Positions 8,526 through 18,227 of a stretch of DNA of 64,000 nucleotides are shown piece by piece (positions within the stretch are counted from its first letter, which is position 1; every line of letters starts with the position of its first letter). The position numbers and the translations under genes are program-made. Origin of the DNA: Paenibacillus alvei (GTDB lineage Bacteria; Bacillota; Bacilli; Paenibacillales; NBRC-103111). Location of the stretch: the NCBI GenBank assembly GCA_945881905.1, contig CAMCVV010000007.1, positions 1-64,000 of the forward strand, given 5' to 3'. The notes beneath the pieces are model-generated. The model made no database searches, was not told where the DNA came from, and saw nothing but the letters and a program-made list of their open reading frames with translations.

Positions 8526-9629
8526 TTGCCAAAAGTATCCGTCATTATTCCAGTCTATCAGGCATCAGCATTCCTAGAGAAATGCTTGAACTCAGTAATC
8601 CATCAAACCCTGCTGGATATCGAAATCATCATCATCAACGATGGATCACCAGATCCTATGGATGAAGTCATCGCAAGTAGATACACGTCAGACCCAAGAG
8701 TTACCTATCTTCAACATGAGAATAGAGGGCAAGGGGAAACCAGAAATCGAGGCATCGAACTCGCAACAGGAGAATATCTAGCGTTTGTGGATAGCGATGA
8801 CTATATGGAACTCGACATGCTAGATCAGATGTACCAGAACGCAGTGAAGTATCAAGCAGATATCGTGTGCTGTGAAACATATTCATTCAAGAATGAAAAT
8901 TCAAAGAATATAAGAATTAAGTTCAATGACTCCACACTCGTATCGATTGAAAGGGATGGAGTTGCGTATTTTCTAAAACATTATTACTTCAATGGAATGT
9001 ACTCAATGCCTCCATGGGACAAAATATACAAAACTGAGCTCGTGAAAGAACACAATGTCAAATTCGGTGATAATCGACGGGTGGTGGGGGAGGATGTGTA
9101 TTTCCATACCTGCATCTTACAATTCGCAGATCGGATCTATTTCATGAATGAACCGTTATACGCTAGATTTGTTCGACTTGATTCGGATTTTCATTCGTAT
9201 CAAGCTGAATACATACAAAAACGATTAAACTTGATCACAGATGTCCACATACATATCCAACGCTCACCTAGAAAACATATATTCAATCAAGTCGTTGCTA
9301 TGATTTACGAATCAACCATTAATCGAATAAAGCGAAATGTGTTCACCTACAACCGAAGCTTTCATGAACTTCTTTCTAGCTTTAGAATATTGGGTAAGCA
9401 CCATTTGTCAAAAGAATATATCGATCTCATATTGACCGAAAGAATTTACGAATTACTACCGAAAGCACGGAGAAATCGATTCAAACATTCGGTGTATCTA
9501 TTGAAATTTCACTTATATCTGCTTTTATCGATTCGATGGTTTGTTGAATTCAAGTATCTGCCTATGATCAGGAAAATAAAGCCCAGACGATATTTACGTC
9601 ATCTGATTAAATCCATAAAACGTCTTTGA
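8526..9629 (+). CDS. GT2-family glycosyltransferase
   Basis: About 367 residues. An N-terminal GT-A domain shows VSVIIPVY, NDGSPD, NRGIELATGEY and the metal-binding FVDSDDY; the base-like ED motif is GEDVYFHTC. The C-terminal third is a basic helical tail shared with the GT2 genes at 2-541 and 17068-18156. I prefer TTG 8526 because AGGAGG (8513-8518) is 7 bp upstream of it, whereas the GTG at 8520 touches the ribosome site. It lies 173 bp after the acyltransferase partner, with no feature recognised in that gap. Likely a cytoplasmic single-sugar transferase in the repeat unit; donor unknown. Confidence 0.88.
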   Translation: MPKVSVIIPVYQASAFLEKCLNSVIHQTLLDIEIIIINDGSPDPMDEVIASRYTSDPRVTYLQHENRGQGETRNRGIELATGEYLAFVDSDDYMELDMLDQMYQNAVKYQADIVCCETYSFKNENSKNIRIKFNDSTLVSIERDGVAYFLKHYYFNGMYSMPPWDKIYKTELVKEHNVKFGDNRRVVGEDVYFHTCILQFADRIYFMNEPLYARFVRLDSDFHSYQAEYIQKRLNLITDVHIHIQRSPRKHIFNQVVAMIYESTINRIKRNVFTYNRSFHELLSSFRILGKHHLSKEYIDLILTERIYELLPKARRNRFKHSVYLLKFHLYLLLSIRWFVEFKYLPMIRKIKPRRYLRHLIKSIKRL

Positions 9630-9693
9630 TAGCAGATGTTCGAAGTGTGAGGGCTTGCTCGGCTCTTAAGCAGAAAAGGAGAAGTGATGATTT

Positions 9694-10293
9694 ATGAAGA
9701 AATATGTGAAGATTGTTATTACAACCCTCGTTGTTTCATTGGTATTGTTAGGTATTTCAGGATATCTGGCTATTAATTGGATCGCGGAATATGCTCTGTC
9801 GCAATTAGCGGGAGCTCCTACTCTTGCGGAGACTAAGAACAAGAATGACAGCTCGGGGAATGCGAACACAGATCGCACATCACCACAGTCGAGTGAGAAT
9901 GAGCAACAAGAGCTATCAACAACTGAAGAAAATGGACAACAAAGCTCGAATAATGAAGCGAATACTCAAACAGATGAGCAGCGCGCTTCATCCGAGGATA
10001 CCTACGATCCTAGAATTTCACCTAAAAAAATAGAACAAGCGAAGGAAACACTGAGCTTCGGTGAGAAAGCCAAAATTACGAGTGTCTTGCTTAGTAAATT
10101 AAGTGCATCGGAAATGAATCTTTTTGTGAAAATGGCTACCGATGGAGTTTCTCGGGAGGAAAAGAAAGAAGCAAAGAAAATCATTTTACTTAAGTTGACT
10201 GAACAAGAATATGATGAACTCATCGTTCTAGCGAAAAAGTTAGGATTAAGTCAAGGGCAGTCATATCAAGACTCATTAAAGAATATGAAGTAG
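9694..10293 (+). CDS. Membrane-anchored protein of unknown function with low-complexity linker
   Basis: A 199-residue protein, not assigned to a named family. Residues about 5-28 form one membrane segment, residues about 45-105 form an extracytoplasmic linker rich in Asn, Gln, Ser, Thr and Glu, and residues about 110-195 form a charged helical domain with repeated patterns of the kind SKLSASEM, SREEKKEAKKI and LTEQEYDEL. An AAAGGAG lies upstream; an ATG at 9687 is nearer but out of frame with the protein. The position between a glycosyltransferase and the sulfate transporter suggests a part in glycan assembly or surface sensing, but nothing in the sequence proves this. I recall similar single-pass proteins near polysaccharide genes in related bacteria, with limited confidence. 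Confidence 0.75.
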   Translation: MKKYVKIVITTLVVSLVLLGISGYLAINWIAEYALSQLAGAPTLAETKNKNDSSGNANTDRTSPQSSENEQQELSTTEENGQQSSNNEANTQTDEQRASSEDTYDPRISPKKIEQAKETLSFGEKAKITSVLLSKLSASEMNLFVKMATDGVSREEKKEAKKIILLKLTEQEYDELIVLAKKLGLSQGQSYQDSLKNMK

Positions 10294-10327
10294 TAACCAT
10301 ATGAGAAAGCTTGGAGGTTCATCTTAG

Positions 10328-12100
10328 ATGACGCTAGAAATCATGGCCATTCTTGTTATCCTCAGCGGGATGATGTATTGTCTCGTTCGTGAAATCGGTC
10401 GACCGGAATTGGTGATGTTCTTCACAGTAGCCTTATGCATCTTATCAGGGATCTTGACACCTGCTGAAGCGTTGAAGGGCTTTTCCAATGAAGGCATGAT
10501 GACGATAGCGCTTCTATTTATCGTCGGGGGGATTATCCAACAAAGCGGTATACTCACTTCCTTTGTGGATGTGGTCTTAGGAAAAGCACGATCACCTCGT
10601 ATAGCGATGTTGAGAATGATGATACCTGTGTCGTTGTTGTCAGCATTCATGAATAACACCCCCATCGTGGTGATGTTCATGGCATATATACGCGAATGGT
10701 GTGAGAAGCATCATATTTCACCATCGAAATTCCTCATTCCGTTATCGTATGCATCGATATTCGGTGGTATGGTGACATTGATCGGGACATCTACGAACTT
10801 GATTATCCATGGGTTGATGCTTGACCGAGGCATGCCCGGATTAAGTATGTTTCAACTCGCCATCGTCGGAATTCCAGGGGCATCTCTAGCGACGATCTAT
10901 ATGGTCACGCTAGGCTATCGATTATTACCGAATCATGCCATCGCACCGACTCATCCGACTCATGCCAAGGAATATCTCACGGAAGCTTGTGTAGATAACA
11001 ACGCACCGATCATTGGCCAAACCATACAAGAAGTCGGTCTCCGTAATCTCAAAGGGTTGTACTTGATCGAAATTATTCGTCAAGGCGAAACGATCAGCCC
11101 GGTAACGCCCAAGGACAAATTATGTGCAGGCGACCGATTGATTTTTACAGGAGTTGTGTCAACTATTGTCGAATTAAATCAAATCAAAGGTTTGGATATC
11201 GAGACGAATTCACAACTTAATCTTGAAGATCTCAAGAGAGGAAATGCAAGATTAATCGAAGCAGTGATCTCACACCAATCGAGTTTGCTTAGTCAAACCG
11301 TTAAACAAACGAATTTTCGCAGCAAGTATGATGCAGCTGTTGTCGCAGTTCATCGTCATGGGGAACGACTGGAGAATAAAATTGGGGATATTCAACTGAA
11401 AACAGGAGATACATTACTCTTGTTAGTCGGGACACAATTCGCGAATCGCTTTGCTTCGCAACGCAATGACTTCTATCTGACGACACCTGTCGCGGATATG
11501 ACTTTCAAAGCTTCGTGGAAACCCAAGTTCGCGATAAGTCTACTCGTGGTGATGATTGTGCTCGCTGCGTTCAATATTCTTTCGATGTTCCAAGCAGCTT
11601 TATTGGTGGTTAGTTTACTAATCGTAACTCAAACCGTTACAGCGAACGAAGCAAAGAATTATATGCAATTCAATGTGTTACTGCTGATCGCTTCTTCTTT
11701 TGGGATTGGCGCTGCGCTTGAGAAGACAGGAACTGCATCATGGATAGCTCAAACCCTGACTGAACTCCCATTCATCCATCATCTCATCGGTTATTTACTC
11801 GTGATGTACATCTTAACCAATCTCTTAACAGAATTCATGAGCAATAGCGCCACAGCTGTGATGATGTTTCCCATTGCCATCGAGACGGCAAACCAGTTAT
11901 CCGTGGATCCGATGGGTTTCATAGTGGTCATCACGATAGCCGCTTCTGCAGGATTTGCTACACCAATTGGATACCAGACCAATCTATTGGTCTATGGGCT
12001 CGGTAGGTACCGATTTGCGGACTACATGAAAGTCGGGATTCCGTTGAACGTGATCTATATGATTTTATCGATTCTTATTATTAACTACTGGTATTATTGA
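10328..12100 (+). CDS. SLC13/DASS-type sodium-sulfate symporter with two TrkA-C domains
   Basis: A 590-residue transporter. The N-terminal transmembrane half has the substrate/sodium hairpin motif NNTP followed by IGTSTNL; two cytoplasmic TrkA-C (RCK_C) domains lie around residues 215-385; the C-terminal membrane half repeats the hairpin as [10 protein letters not shown] and ends with the [13 protein letters not shown] loop. This order is that of SAC1/SLT-type sulfate permeases, as opposed to plain dicarboxylate carriers, which lack the TrkA-C insert. ATG 10328 follows GGAGG by about 10 bp. It is directly followed by cysC and cysQ, so sulfate is the best-supported substrate. No sulfite or sulfide reduction gene lies nearby, which points to supply of PAPS for sulfation rather than cysteine synthesis. 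Confidence 0.85.
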   Translation: MTLEIMAILVILSGMMYCLVREIGRPELVMFFTVALCILSGILTPAEALKGFSNEGMMTIALLFIVGGIIQQSGILTSFVDVVLGKARSPRIAMLRMMIPVSLLSAFMNNTPIVVMFMAYIREWCEKHHISPSKFLIPLSYASIFGGMVTLIGTSTNLIIHGLMLDRGMPGLSMFQLAIVGIPGASLATIYMVTLGYRLLPNHAIAPTHPTHAKEYLTEACVDNNAPIIGQTIQEVGLRNLKGLYLIEIIRQGETISPVTPKDKLCAGDRLIFTGVVSTIVELNQIKGLDIETNSQLNLEDLKRGNARLIEAVISHQSSLLSQTVKQTNFRSKYDAAVVAVHRHGERLENKIGDIQLKTGDTLLLLVGTQFANRFASQRNDFYLTTPVADMTFKASWKPKFAISLLVVMIVLAAFNILSMFQAALLVVSLLIVTQTVTANEAKNYMQFNVLLLIASSFGIGAALEKTGTASWIAQTLTELPFIHHLIGYLLVMYILTNLLTEFMSNSATAVMMFPIAIETANQLSVDPMGFIVVITIAASAGFATPIGYQTNLLVYGLGRYRFADYMKVGIPLNVIYMILSILIINYWYY

Positions 12101-12131
12101 TCACATTCATTCATCTATAGGAGGAAATCAC

Positions 12132-12734
12132 ATGAACATCAAATCCGAAAACATCGTATGGCATGAAGCTAAAGTCAATCAAACAGATCGTCATCGCTTA
12201 AATAATCATCGAAGCAGTGTGTTATGGTTTACAGGGCTATCCGGTGCAGGGAAATCGACCTTATCTGTTGCACTTGAGAAGCTCCTCTTCGACTTCCAGA
12301 TTCGTTCATATGTCTTAGATGGAGATAACATTCGTCATGGTCTGAATCGCAACCTCGGCTTTTCACCCGAAGATCGCAAAGAAAATATTCGCCGTATTGG
12401 TGAAGTGTCCAAGTTATTCGTCGATGCGGGACTATTCGCACTGACTGCATTCATCTCTCCTTATCGTGAAGATCGAGATATGGTTAGAGCACTATTCGAA
12501 CCTCATGAGTTTATTGAAATCTATGTCAAATGCAGTATTGATGAATGTGAGAAGCGAGACCCCAAAGGTCTGTACCAAAAAGCACGCACAGGAGAAATAG
12601 CGAATTTCACTGGAATCTCTGCACCTTACGAAGAACCGATACATGCAGAACTGACCATCGAGACCGATAAGCAATCGATCGAGCAATCGGCTGAACAGGT
12701 AATGGCTTACTTGAAACACCATCACTATATATAA
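12132..12734 (+). CDS. cysC: Adenylyl-sulfate kinase (APS kinase)
   Basis: A 200-residue cytoplasmic kinase. The P-loop GLSGAGKST is at residues 35-43, the APS-binding [10 protein letters not shown] lies near residue 64, the family element [10 protein letters not shown] follows at mid-protein, and [13 protein letters not shown] forms the lid region. Reaction: APS + ATP gives PAPS + ADP. PAPS is the sulfate donor needed by the two sulfotransferases upstream. AGGAGG lies about 6 bp before the ATG. It stands 31 bp after the sulfate transporter and 55 bp before cysQ. ATP sulfurylase, which makes APS, is not fused to it and not in this window. Confidence 0.96.
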   Translation: MNIKSENIVWHEAKVNQTDRHRLNNHRSSVLWFTGLSGAGKSTLSVALEKLLFDFQIRSYVLDGDNIRHGLNRNLGFSPEDRKENIRRIGEVSKLFVDAGLFALTAFISPYREDRDMVRALFEPHEFIEIYVKCSIDECEKRDPKGLYQKARTGEIANFTGISAPYEEPIHAELTIETDKQSIEQSAEQVMAYLKHHHYI

Positions 12735-12789
12735 CAACTCTTGATTACGAGATTCACCATACTCAAACCGAATGAGGAGACGAAGACGA

Positions 12790-13614
12790 ATGACAATCCA
12801 GCGCCCAAACTCTATAGTGAATCATGAACATGCGCTAAAGCATATCGAACAGCTTATTCAAATCGCTAGAGATGCAGGCCATGCGATTCTGGGCATCTAT
12901 GATACAGAATATGTTATAGTGAACAAGGAAGATCATTCACCATTGACAGATGCTGACCGAGCGTCACATGAAGTCATTATGCAGGGGTTGCGTGAGCTCG
13001 ATCCAACGATACCGGTGATGTCAGAAGAAGGCTCACATACATCATATGAAGAGCGACAAGATTGGCGTATATTTTGGTTAGTCGATCCACTCGATGGAAC
13101 CAAAGAATTCATTAAGAAGAATGGAGAATTCACAGTAAATCTTGCGCTCATCGAAGGAAATTATCCCATATTCGGACTGATTCATGTGCCAGTTACGGGA
13201 ATGACATATGTCGGCACGCCTTCAGGAGCTTATCTGTTAGACTCGAACAATCAACGTACAGACATTCATGTAACTGCACCTCGTGATCACGAGATCACCA
13301 TTGTCGAAAGTCGCTCACATCCATCACCTGAAGGTGAGTTGTGGATGGCCTCATTACAACGCTCATACGCTACCATTCATCGTATTGAGAAGGGAAGCTC
13401 ATTGAAATTGTGTGCAGTTGCCGATGGTTCGGCACACGTCTATCCTCGTCTAGGTCCTACGATGGAGTGGGATATCGCAGCAGGTCAAGCAATCATTGAA
13501 GCCGCAGGTGGACAAGTCGTCGATCTGCAGGGGCAGAGATTCGCGTATAACAAAGAGAATTTATTGAACGGACACTTCATCGCATGTGGAAACTTAGATC
13601 TAAACCAAGTATGA
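12790..13614 (+). CDS. cysQ: 3'(2'),5'-bisphosphate nucleotidase (PAP phosphatase)
   Basis: About 274 residues, inositol-monophosphatase superfamily. Metal- and substrate-binding motifs are seen in order: SPLTDADRASHE, SEEG, VDPLDGTKEFI, and near the C-terminus TMEWDIAAGQAI. Reaction: 3'-phosphoadenosine 5'-phosphate to AMP and phosphate. PAP is the inhibitory by-product of every PAPS-dependent sulfotransfer, so its place beside cysC and in the same operon as two sulfotransferases supports a full sulfation cycle. I choose ATG 12790 because a GAGGAGA site ends 9 bp upstream; the earlier in-frame ATG 12772 lies within that ribosome site and would add an odd RRRRR start. Confidence 0.93.
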   Translation: MTIQRPNSIVNHEHALKHIEQLIQIARDAGHAILGIYDTEYVIVNKEDHSPLTDADRASHEVIMQGLRELDPTIPVMSEEGSHTSYEERQDWRIFWLVDPLDGTKEFIKKNGEFTVNLALIEGNYPIFGLIHVPVTGMTYVGTPSGAYLLDSNNQRTDIHVTAPRDHEITIVESRSHPSPEGELWMASLQRSYATIHRIEKGSSLKLCAVADGSAHVYPRLGPTMEWDIAAGQAIIEAAGGQVVDLQGQRFAYNKENLLNGHFIACGNLDLNQV

Positions 13615-13656
13615 TGAGTAGGATAAGGTAAGTAATTGAATATGAGGTGATTGGCA

Positions 13657-14676
13657 TTGAAGATCGTCGTCACAGGTGTAGCCGGGTTCATCGGTTATCA
13701 TGTCGCTCAGCGTCTGCTAGCAACAGGTCAATCCATCATAGGCATGGACAACTTGAATGATTATTATGACTTGAAATTGAAAGCAGATCGCTTGCTACGC
13801 TTACAAGCCTATGCACAATTCACGTTTTACGAGATGGATCTGTCACATGATGATGCATTAGCAGATATGTTCCGTCGTCATGAAATTACACATGTCATTC
13901 ACCTTGCTGCACAAGCTGGTGTGAGATATAGTCTAGAGAATCCGCGTGCGTACATCGACTCCAATGTATTCGGCTTTATGAATATCTTAGAAGTTTGTCG
14001 TCATCAACACGTTGAGCACTTGATCTATGCTTCATCGAGTTCCGTGTACGGTGCGAATGTTAAGTTGCCGTTCTCTGTCCATGATGCAGTCGACCATCCA
14101 GTCAGTCTATATGCAGCGACGAAGAAAAGCAATGAACTGATGGCACACACATATAGTCATTTGTTTCAGATTCCTACAACAGGGTTGCGTTTCTTCACTG
14201 TCTACGGTCCATGGGGACGACCTGATATGGCGTATTATTCGTTCACTCAACGTATCTATGCAGGCGAGAAGATACAGGTATATAATCACGGAGAGATGAG
14301 TCGAGACTTCACTTATATCGATGATATCGTCGAAGGCGTGGTGAGGCTCTTACCTAAACCTCCACAGCCACAGCTCGATTGGGATCGTGTTAATCCAGAT
14401 CCAGGGTCTAGCTTTGCACCATACCGGATATATAACATTGGTAATCACCAACCTGTGAATTTGATGACATTCATCCATACCCTTGAGAAACACATCGGTA
14501 AACAAGCGATTATCGAATTCATGCCGATGCAACCTGGAGATGTCGAAGCGACATTTGCCGATATCGAGGCATTGACTGAAGCAGTAGGCTTCCAACCGAC
14601 AACTTCACTCGATGAAGGGCTTAAGCAATTCGTTGCGTGGTATCGCGATTACCATGATTCAATTCTAGAAATATAG
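13657..14676 (+). CDS. NAD-dependent UDP-glucuronate epimerase-type protein
   Basis: Extended short-chain dehydrogenase, about 339 residues. The N-terminal NAD loop is TGVAGFIG, the catalytic tyrosine/lysine is in SLYAATKKSNELMAHT, and the signature TGLRFFTVYGPWGRPDMA, followed by GEMSRDFTYIDD, is typical of UDP-glucuronate 4-epimerases (WbpP/LspL-like capsule enzymes). Expected reaction: UDP-GlcA to UDP-GalA, using the product of the next gene (ugd). A GAGGTGA site ends 6 bp before TTG 13657, which I prefer over TTG 13651. With ugd and galU it forms a nucleotide-sugar supply set for a uronic-acid-containing glycan. A 5-epimerase or other C-position specificity cannot be excluded. Confidence 0.88.
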   Translation: MKIVVTGVAGFIGYHVAQRLLATGQSIIGMDNLNDYYDLKLKADRLLRLQAYAQFTFYEMDLSHDDALADMFRRHEITHVIHLAAQAGVRYSLENPRAYIDSNVFGFMNILEVCRHQHVEHLIYASSSSVYGANVKLPFSVHDAVDHPVSLYAATKKSNELMAHTYSHLFQIPTTGLRFFTVYGPWGRPDMAYYSFTQRIYAGEKIQVYNHGEMSRDFTYIDDIVEGVVRLLPKPPQPQLDWDRVNPDPGSSFAPYRIYNIGNHQPVNLMTFIHTLEKHIGKQAIIEFMPMQPGDVEATFADIEALTEAVGFQPTTSLDEGLKQFVAWYRDYHDSILEI

Positions 14677-14753
14677 GACCATTCATGATAAAGTGAAATG
14701 TATGAAATCATATTGGGGACCTTCATTCATCTCAGCAAGGAGAGAAACGCTTC

Positions 14754-16133
14754 ATGAGAAAAATTTGCGTAATCGGTACAGGTTATGTGGGACTGGTTTC
14801 TGGAACATGCTTTGCTGAAATCGGAAATCATGTGATATGCTGTGACATTGATCCTGTGAAAATTCAAAAGCTTTCACTTGGAGAAATTCCTATCTATGAG
14901 CCTGGTTTGTCTGCATGGGTACACAAAAACATGAAAGAACAGCGTCTGTCCTTCACGACGAATATAGCTCAAGCTATAGAAGCTTCAGATATCATCTATA
15001 TTGCAGTAGGTACACCGATGGCAACCAATGGCGAAGCGAATCTCACGTATGTTGAGCAAGTAGCGAAATCGATAGGCCTATATGCGCATGGGTACAAAAT
15101 CGTGGTGAACAAAAGCACAGTTCCTGTTGGTACAGCCAAATGGGTGAAGTCAATCATACACTTGCATCAAGTCGATGTAGAAGCTCAATTCGATGTTGTT
15201 TCGAATCCTGAATTTCTGCGCGAAGGGTCAGCGATTGCTGACTTTATGCAGATGGACCGAGCTGTGATTGGTGCAGACAATCCTCATGCTGCACAAGTGA
15301 TAGCAGAGCTTCATGCTCCACTCAACACTTCCATATTCATCACGGATACCGAAAGTGCAGAAATGATCAAATATGCGGCCAATGGATTTCTGGCTACGAA
15401 AATCTCATTTATTAATGCCATCGCGAATATCTGTGAGCGAGTTGGAGCCGATGTCGAACAAGTCGCCAAAGGCATGGGGCTCGACAGCCGTATTGGCTAC
15501 AAGTTCCTGCAAGCAGGGATTGGTTATGGCGGTTCATGCTTTCCCAAAGATACTTACGCGTTATTACATACTGCGAATTCATATGGCTATTCATTTGATT
15601 TAATGAGAAGTGTCATTGAGACCAATCAAGAACAACGGATGCTCGTCGTTCGCAAACTACAAGACATATTCGGAGATTTGACCGACCGCCATATCGCGAT
15701 ATTAGGACTTGCTTTCAAGCCCAACACCGACGACATGCGCGATGCACCTGCAGTAGATATCATTCCTGCCTTACATCGTTTAGGAGCACAGCTTCATGCG
15801 TATGACCCTATAGCGATTCATCATGCACAAGCGATCTTGGGCGATAAGACAACCTATCATACAGACATCTATGAGACCGTACTAGATTGCGATGCATGTG
15901 TGATTGTGACGGACTGGGAATCTGTGAAGAACATGGATCTCTCCTTACTTCGCACCAAGATGCAATCACCGATCATCATCGATGGAAGGAATTGCTTGCC
16001 TCGAGAGCAAATGAAGTCTTCAGGCTTCCTGTATCATTCGATTGGACAACCTGTGATTCATCTTCAAGGTATAGAACAAGTAGTGGCGTATCAGTCACAA
16101 CTGAAAGGAGTCCGTTCACAAGATGTCACCTAA
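14754..16133 (+). CDS. ugd: UDP-glucose 6-dehydrogenase
   Basis: A 459-residue enzyme with NAD loop [15 protein letters not shown] at the N-terminus, [20 protein letters not shown], and the active-site [10 protein letters not shown] with the catalytic Cys262; the C-terminal domain has [15 protein letters not shown]. Reaction: UDP-glucose + 2 NAD+ to UDP-glucuronate. It supplies the epimerase just upstream and presumably the glycosyltransferases. The stop overlaps the start of galU by 11 bp, so the two are translationally coupled. The orthologue in Bacillus teichuronic acid synthesis is TuaD, consistent with the two TuaH-like transferases of this locus. Confidence 0.96.
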   Translation: MRKICVIGTGYVGLVSGTCFAEIGNHVICCDIDPVKIQKLSLGEIPIYEPGLSAWVHKNMKEQRLSFTTNIAQAIEASDIIYIAVGTPMATNGEANLTYVEQVAKSIGLYAHGYKIVVNKSTVPVGTAKWVKSIIHLHQVDVEAQFDVVSNPEFLREGSAIADFMQMDRAVIGADNPHAAQVIAELHAPLNTSIFITDTESAEMIKYAANGFLATKISFINAIANICERVGADVEQVAKGMGLDSRIGYKFLQAGIGYGGSCFPKDTYALLHTANSYGYSFDLMRSVIETNQEQRMLVVRKLQDIFGDLTDRHIAILGLAFKPNTDDMRDAPAVDIIPALHRLGAQLHAYDPIAIHHAQAILGDKTTYHTDIYETVLDCDACVIVTDWESVKNMDLSLLRTKMQSPIIIDGRNCLPREQMKSSGFLYHSIGQPVIHLQGIEQVVAYQSQLKGVRSQDVT

Positions 16134-17019
16134 TCCTCAAAAAGTACGCAAAGCGATCATTCCAGCAGCAGGACTCGGAACGAGATTCTTACCTGCAACC
16201 AAAGCACAACCCAAAGAAATGCTGCCTATTGTTGACAAACCCAGCATTCAATATATTGTAGAAGAAGCCATTGCATCAGGGATTGAAGATATCTTAATTA
16301 TCAGTGGCCGTGGTAAGCGAGCGATCGAAGACCATTTCGATAAATCATATGAACTTGAAGAAGTGCTATTGCACAAGAATAAATTAGACTTACTTAACGA
16401 AGTCCGTGCGATATCCGAACTCGCGAACATTCATTATATTCGGCAGAAAGAGCCACTTGGATTAGGACACGCGATATGGTGTGCTCGCTCATTTGTAGGG
16501 GACGAACCGTTTGCAGTTCTGCTTGGAGACGACATCGTTCACGCAGAGAAACCTTGCTTGAAGCAACTGATTGAAGTGTATGATCAGTTGCAATGTTCGA
16601 TTGTCGGCGTACAACGTGTATCGGATGAAGATGTCCCCAAATACGGGATTATTTCTCCCAAGCATGCCAATCAGACAACAGATGTGATGGAAGTGCAAGA
16701 TTTAGTTGAGAAACCAAGCATAGACCAAGCACCTTCGAATTATGCGATCATGGGGAGATATATTCTTACCCCACAAATTTTCACCATACTGGACAATCAA
16801 GCCCCAGGTTCAGGTGGAGAAATCCAGTTAACCGATGCCATCAGTCGACTCAATCTACAACAACAAGTCTTCGCTTATAACTTCCATGGGAAACGCTATG
16901 ACATTGGAGATAAAATCGGGTTTATTAAAGCGACGATCGATTTCGCTTTGATGCGAGATGATTTAAAAGATGAAATAATGGCCTATATTCGTCAAGTGCT
17001 TAACACTCGAACATCATAG
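16123..17019 (+). CDS. galU: UTP-glucose-1-phosphate uridylyltransferase
   Basis: A 298-residue nucleotidyltransferase. The nucleotide-binding start is [19 protein letters not shown] with [10 protein letters not shown], followed by [16 protein letters not shown] and GEIQLTDAI, all standard for GalU. Reaction: UTP + glucose-1-phosphate to UDP-glucose, the substrate of the ugd product encoded directly upstream. The ATG lies inside the end of ugd, with AAAGGAG before it. It closes the nucleotide-sugar part of the locus (galU-ugd-epimerase). Confidence 0.96.
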   Translation: MSPNPQKVRKAIIPAAGLGTRFLPATKAQPKEMLPIVDKPSIQYIVEEAIASGIEDILIISGRGKRAIEDHFDKSYELEEVLLHKNKLDLLNEVRAISELANIHYIRQKEPLGLGHAIWCARSFVGDEPFAVLLGDDIVHAEKPCLKQLIEVYDQLQCSIVGVQRVSDEDVPKYGIISPKHANQTTDVMEVQDLVEKPSIDQAPSNYAIMGRYILTPQIFTILDNQAPGSGGEIQLTDAISRLNLQQQVFAYNFHGKRYDIGDKIGFIKATIDFALMRDDLKDEIMAYIRQVLNTRTS

Positions 17020-17067
17020 AGTTATTGAATTATTCGACCGTATTGCACATGGAAGTAGGTCAATCCG

Positions 17068-18156
17068 ATGCCAATGGTATCTATCATTATTCCTGTATAC
17101 AATACAGAAGCATATCTCGAGAAATGTCTCGATTCCGTCATTAATCAAACGCATAGAAATATTGAAATCATCGTTCTCAATGATGGATCTACAGATGGTT
17201 CACATGACATCATGATGAGTAAGTATGTATCCGATCTACGAGTGACTTATGTGACACATGAGAACAGAGGTCTAGGACCGACACGGAACCGGGGAATCGA
17301 GATCGCGACAAGTGATTATGTGTGCTTCGTGGATTCAGATGATTTCATTGATCTCGATATGATCGATCTGATGGTACAAGATCTGAAGGAATACGAGGCA
17401 GATATCGTGTGTTGTGAACATTATAGATGGATAGATGATGAAGATTATACGATTTCAGTTAACTTCATCACTTCTCGGCAGATCTCGTTGAGCCAGGTAG
17501 ATCATGCTCACTTTATTCATGAATATTTATTGCGTCGAGTGTACGCCATAAGTTCATGTGCTAAATTATACAAAACAGACGTGATAAGAAACAACAACGT
17601 TCAATTCGGGGATAATCGACGTGTATTTGCAGAGGATCGGTATTTCAATCTATGCCTCTTGGCACATGTAGACCAGATCAGATTCATCCATCGACCGCTC
17701 TATTATTATAGACAAAGACCAGGCTCAATCATGAATTCCTTTAAACCTGACTTGATGCAGAGACATTTGAATATGATGGACGATATTCGTGAATTCACGG
17801 TGAATTCCCCAAGGGGGAAGTTGATCCATAAGATCACCTCGTTATTTCTACTTGAAGCGATAAATAAAGAAGTAGCAAATATAATGACATATCAAAAAGG
17901 GATACGTGGTGTTTTTCGGATATTTCATTTGCTTCAGCGACAGCATTCTACTGCAACGTATATCCAAGAAATTATCGATCAACGTCTAGACGAATTGTTA
18001 GTTGAAAGAGATAAATTACAAGCAAAGCGAATCTTATTCCTCATGAAACACCGCTTATATCTATGGGCTGCGCTTGAAGTGTATCTGAATTATCGATGGA
18101 TTCACATCAAAAGATTCATGAAAAATAAAGTAAAACATGCTTATGTTCAAAGGTAG
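17068..18156 (+). CDS. GT2-family glycosyltransferase
   Basis: A 362-residue GT-A enzyme starting MPMVSIIIPVYNTE, with LNDGSTDGS, NRGIEIATSDY, the metal-binding FVDSDDF and the AEDRYFNLC motif. Its C-terminal basic helical tail aligns with the cut-off gene at 2-541 and, less closely, with 8526-9629. These three appear to be paralogues arising by duplication within the locus. No membrane segments are seen, so the product stays in or on the cytoplasmic face. It is followed by a purine-rich microsatellite in the leader of the ABC exporter. Donor and linkage unknown. Confidence 0.88.
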   Translation: MPMVSIIIPVYNTEAYLEKCLDSVINQTHRNIEIIVLNDGSTDGSHDIMMSKYVSDLRVTYVTHENRGLGPTRNRGIEIATSDYVCFVDSDDFIDLDMIDLMVQDLKEYEADIVCCEHYRWIDDEDYTISVNFITSRQISLSQVDHAHFIHEYLLRRVYAISSCAKLYKTDVIRNNNVQFGDNRRVFAEDRYFNLCLLAHVDQIRFIHRPLYYYRQRPGSIMNSFKPDLMQRHLNMMDDIREFTVNSPRGKLIHKITSLFLLEAINKEVANIMTYQKGIRGVFRIFHLLQRQHSTATYIQEIIDQRLDELLVERDKLQAKRILFLMKHRLYLWAALEVYLNYRWIHIKRFMKNKVKHAYVQR

Positions 18157-18166
18157 CGTCAGCGTC

Positions 18167-18215
18167 AGAGAAGAGAAGAGAAGAGAAGAGAAGAGAAGAG
18201 AAGAGAAGAGAAGAG
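18167..18215 (+). repeat. AAGAG pentanucleotide microsatellite in leader of ABC exporter
   Basis: Nine perfect AAGAG units occupy 18171-18215, preceded by a partial unit (AGAG, 18167-18170). The final unit runs into AAGAGGA, the likely ribosome site for the ATG at 18228. The purine run is outside any reading frame. Because each unit resembles a weak Shine-Dalgarno sequence, copy-number change could alter translation or transcript structure of the exporter gene. Confidence 0.95.
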
Positions 18216-18227
18216 GATTATACAAGC

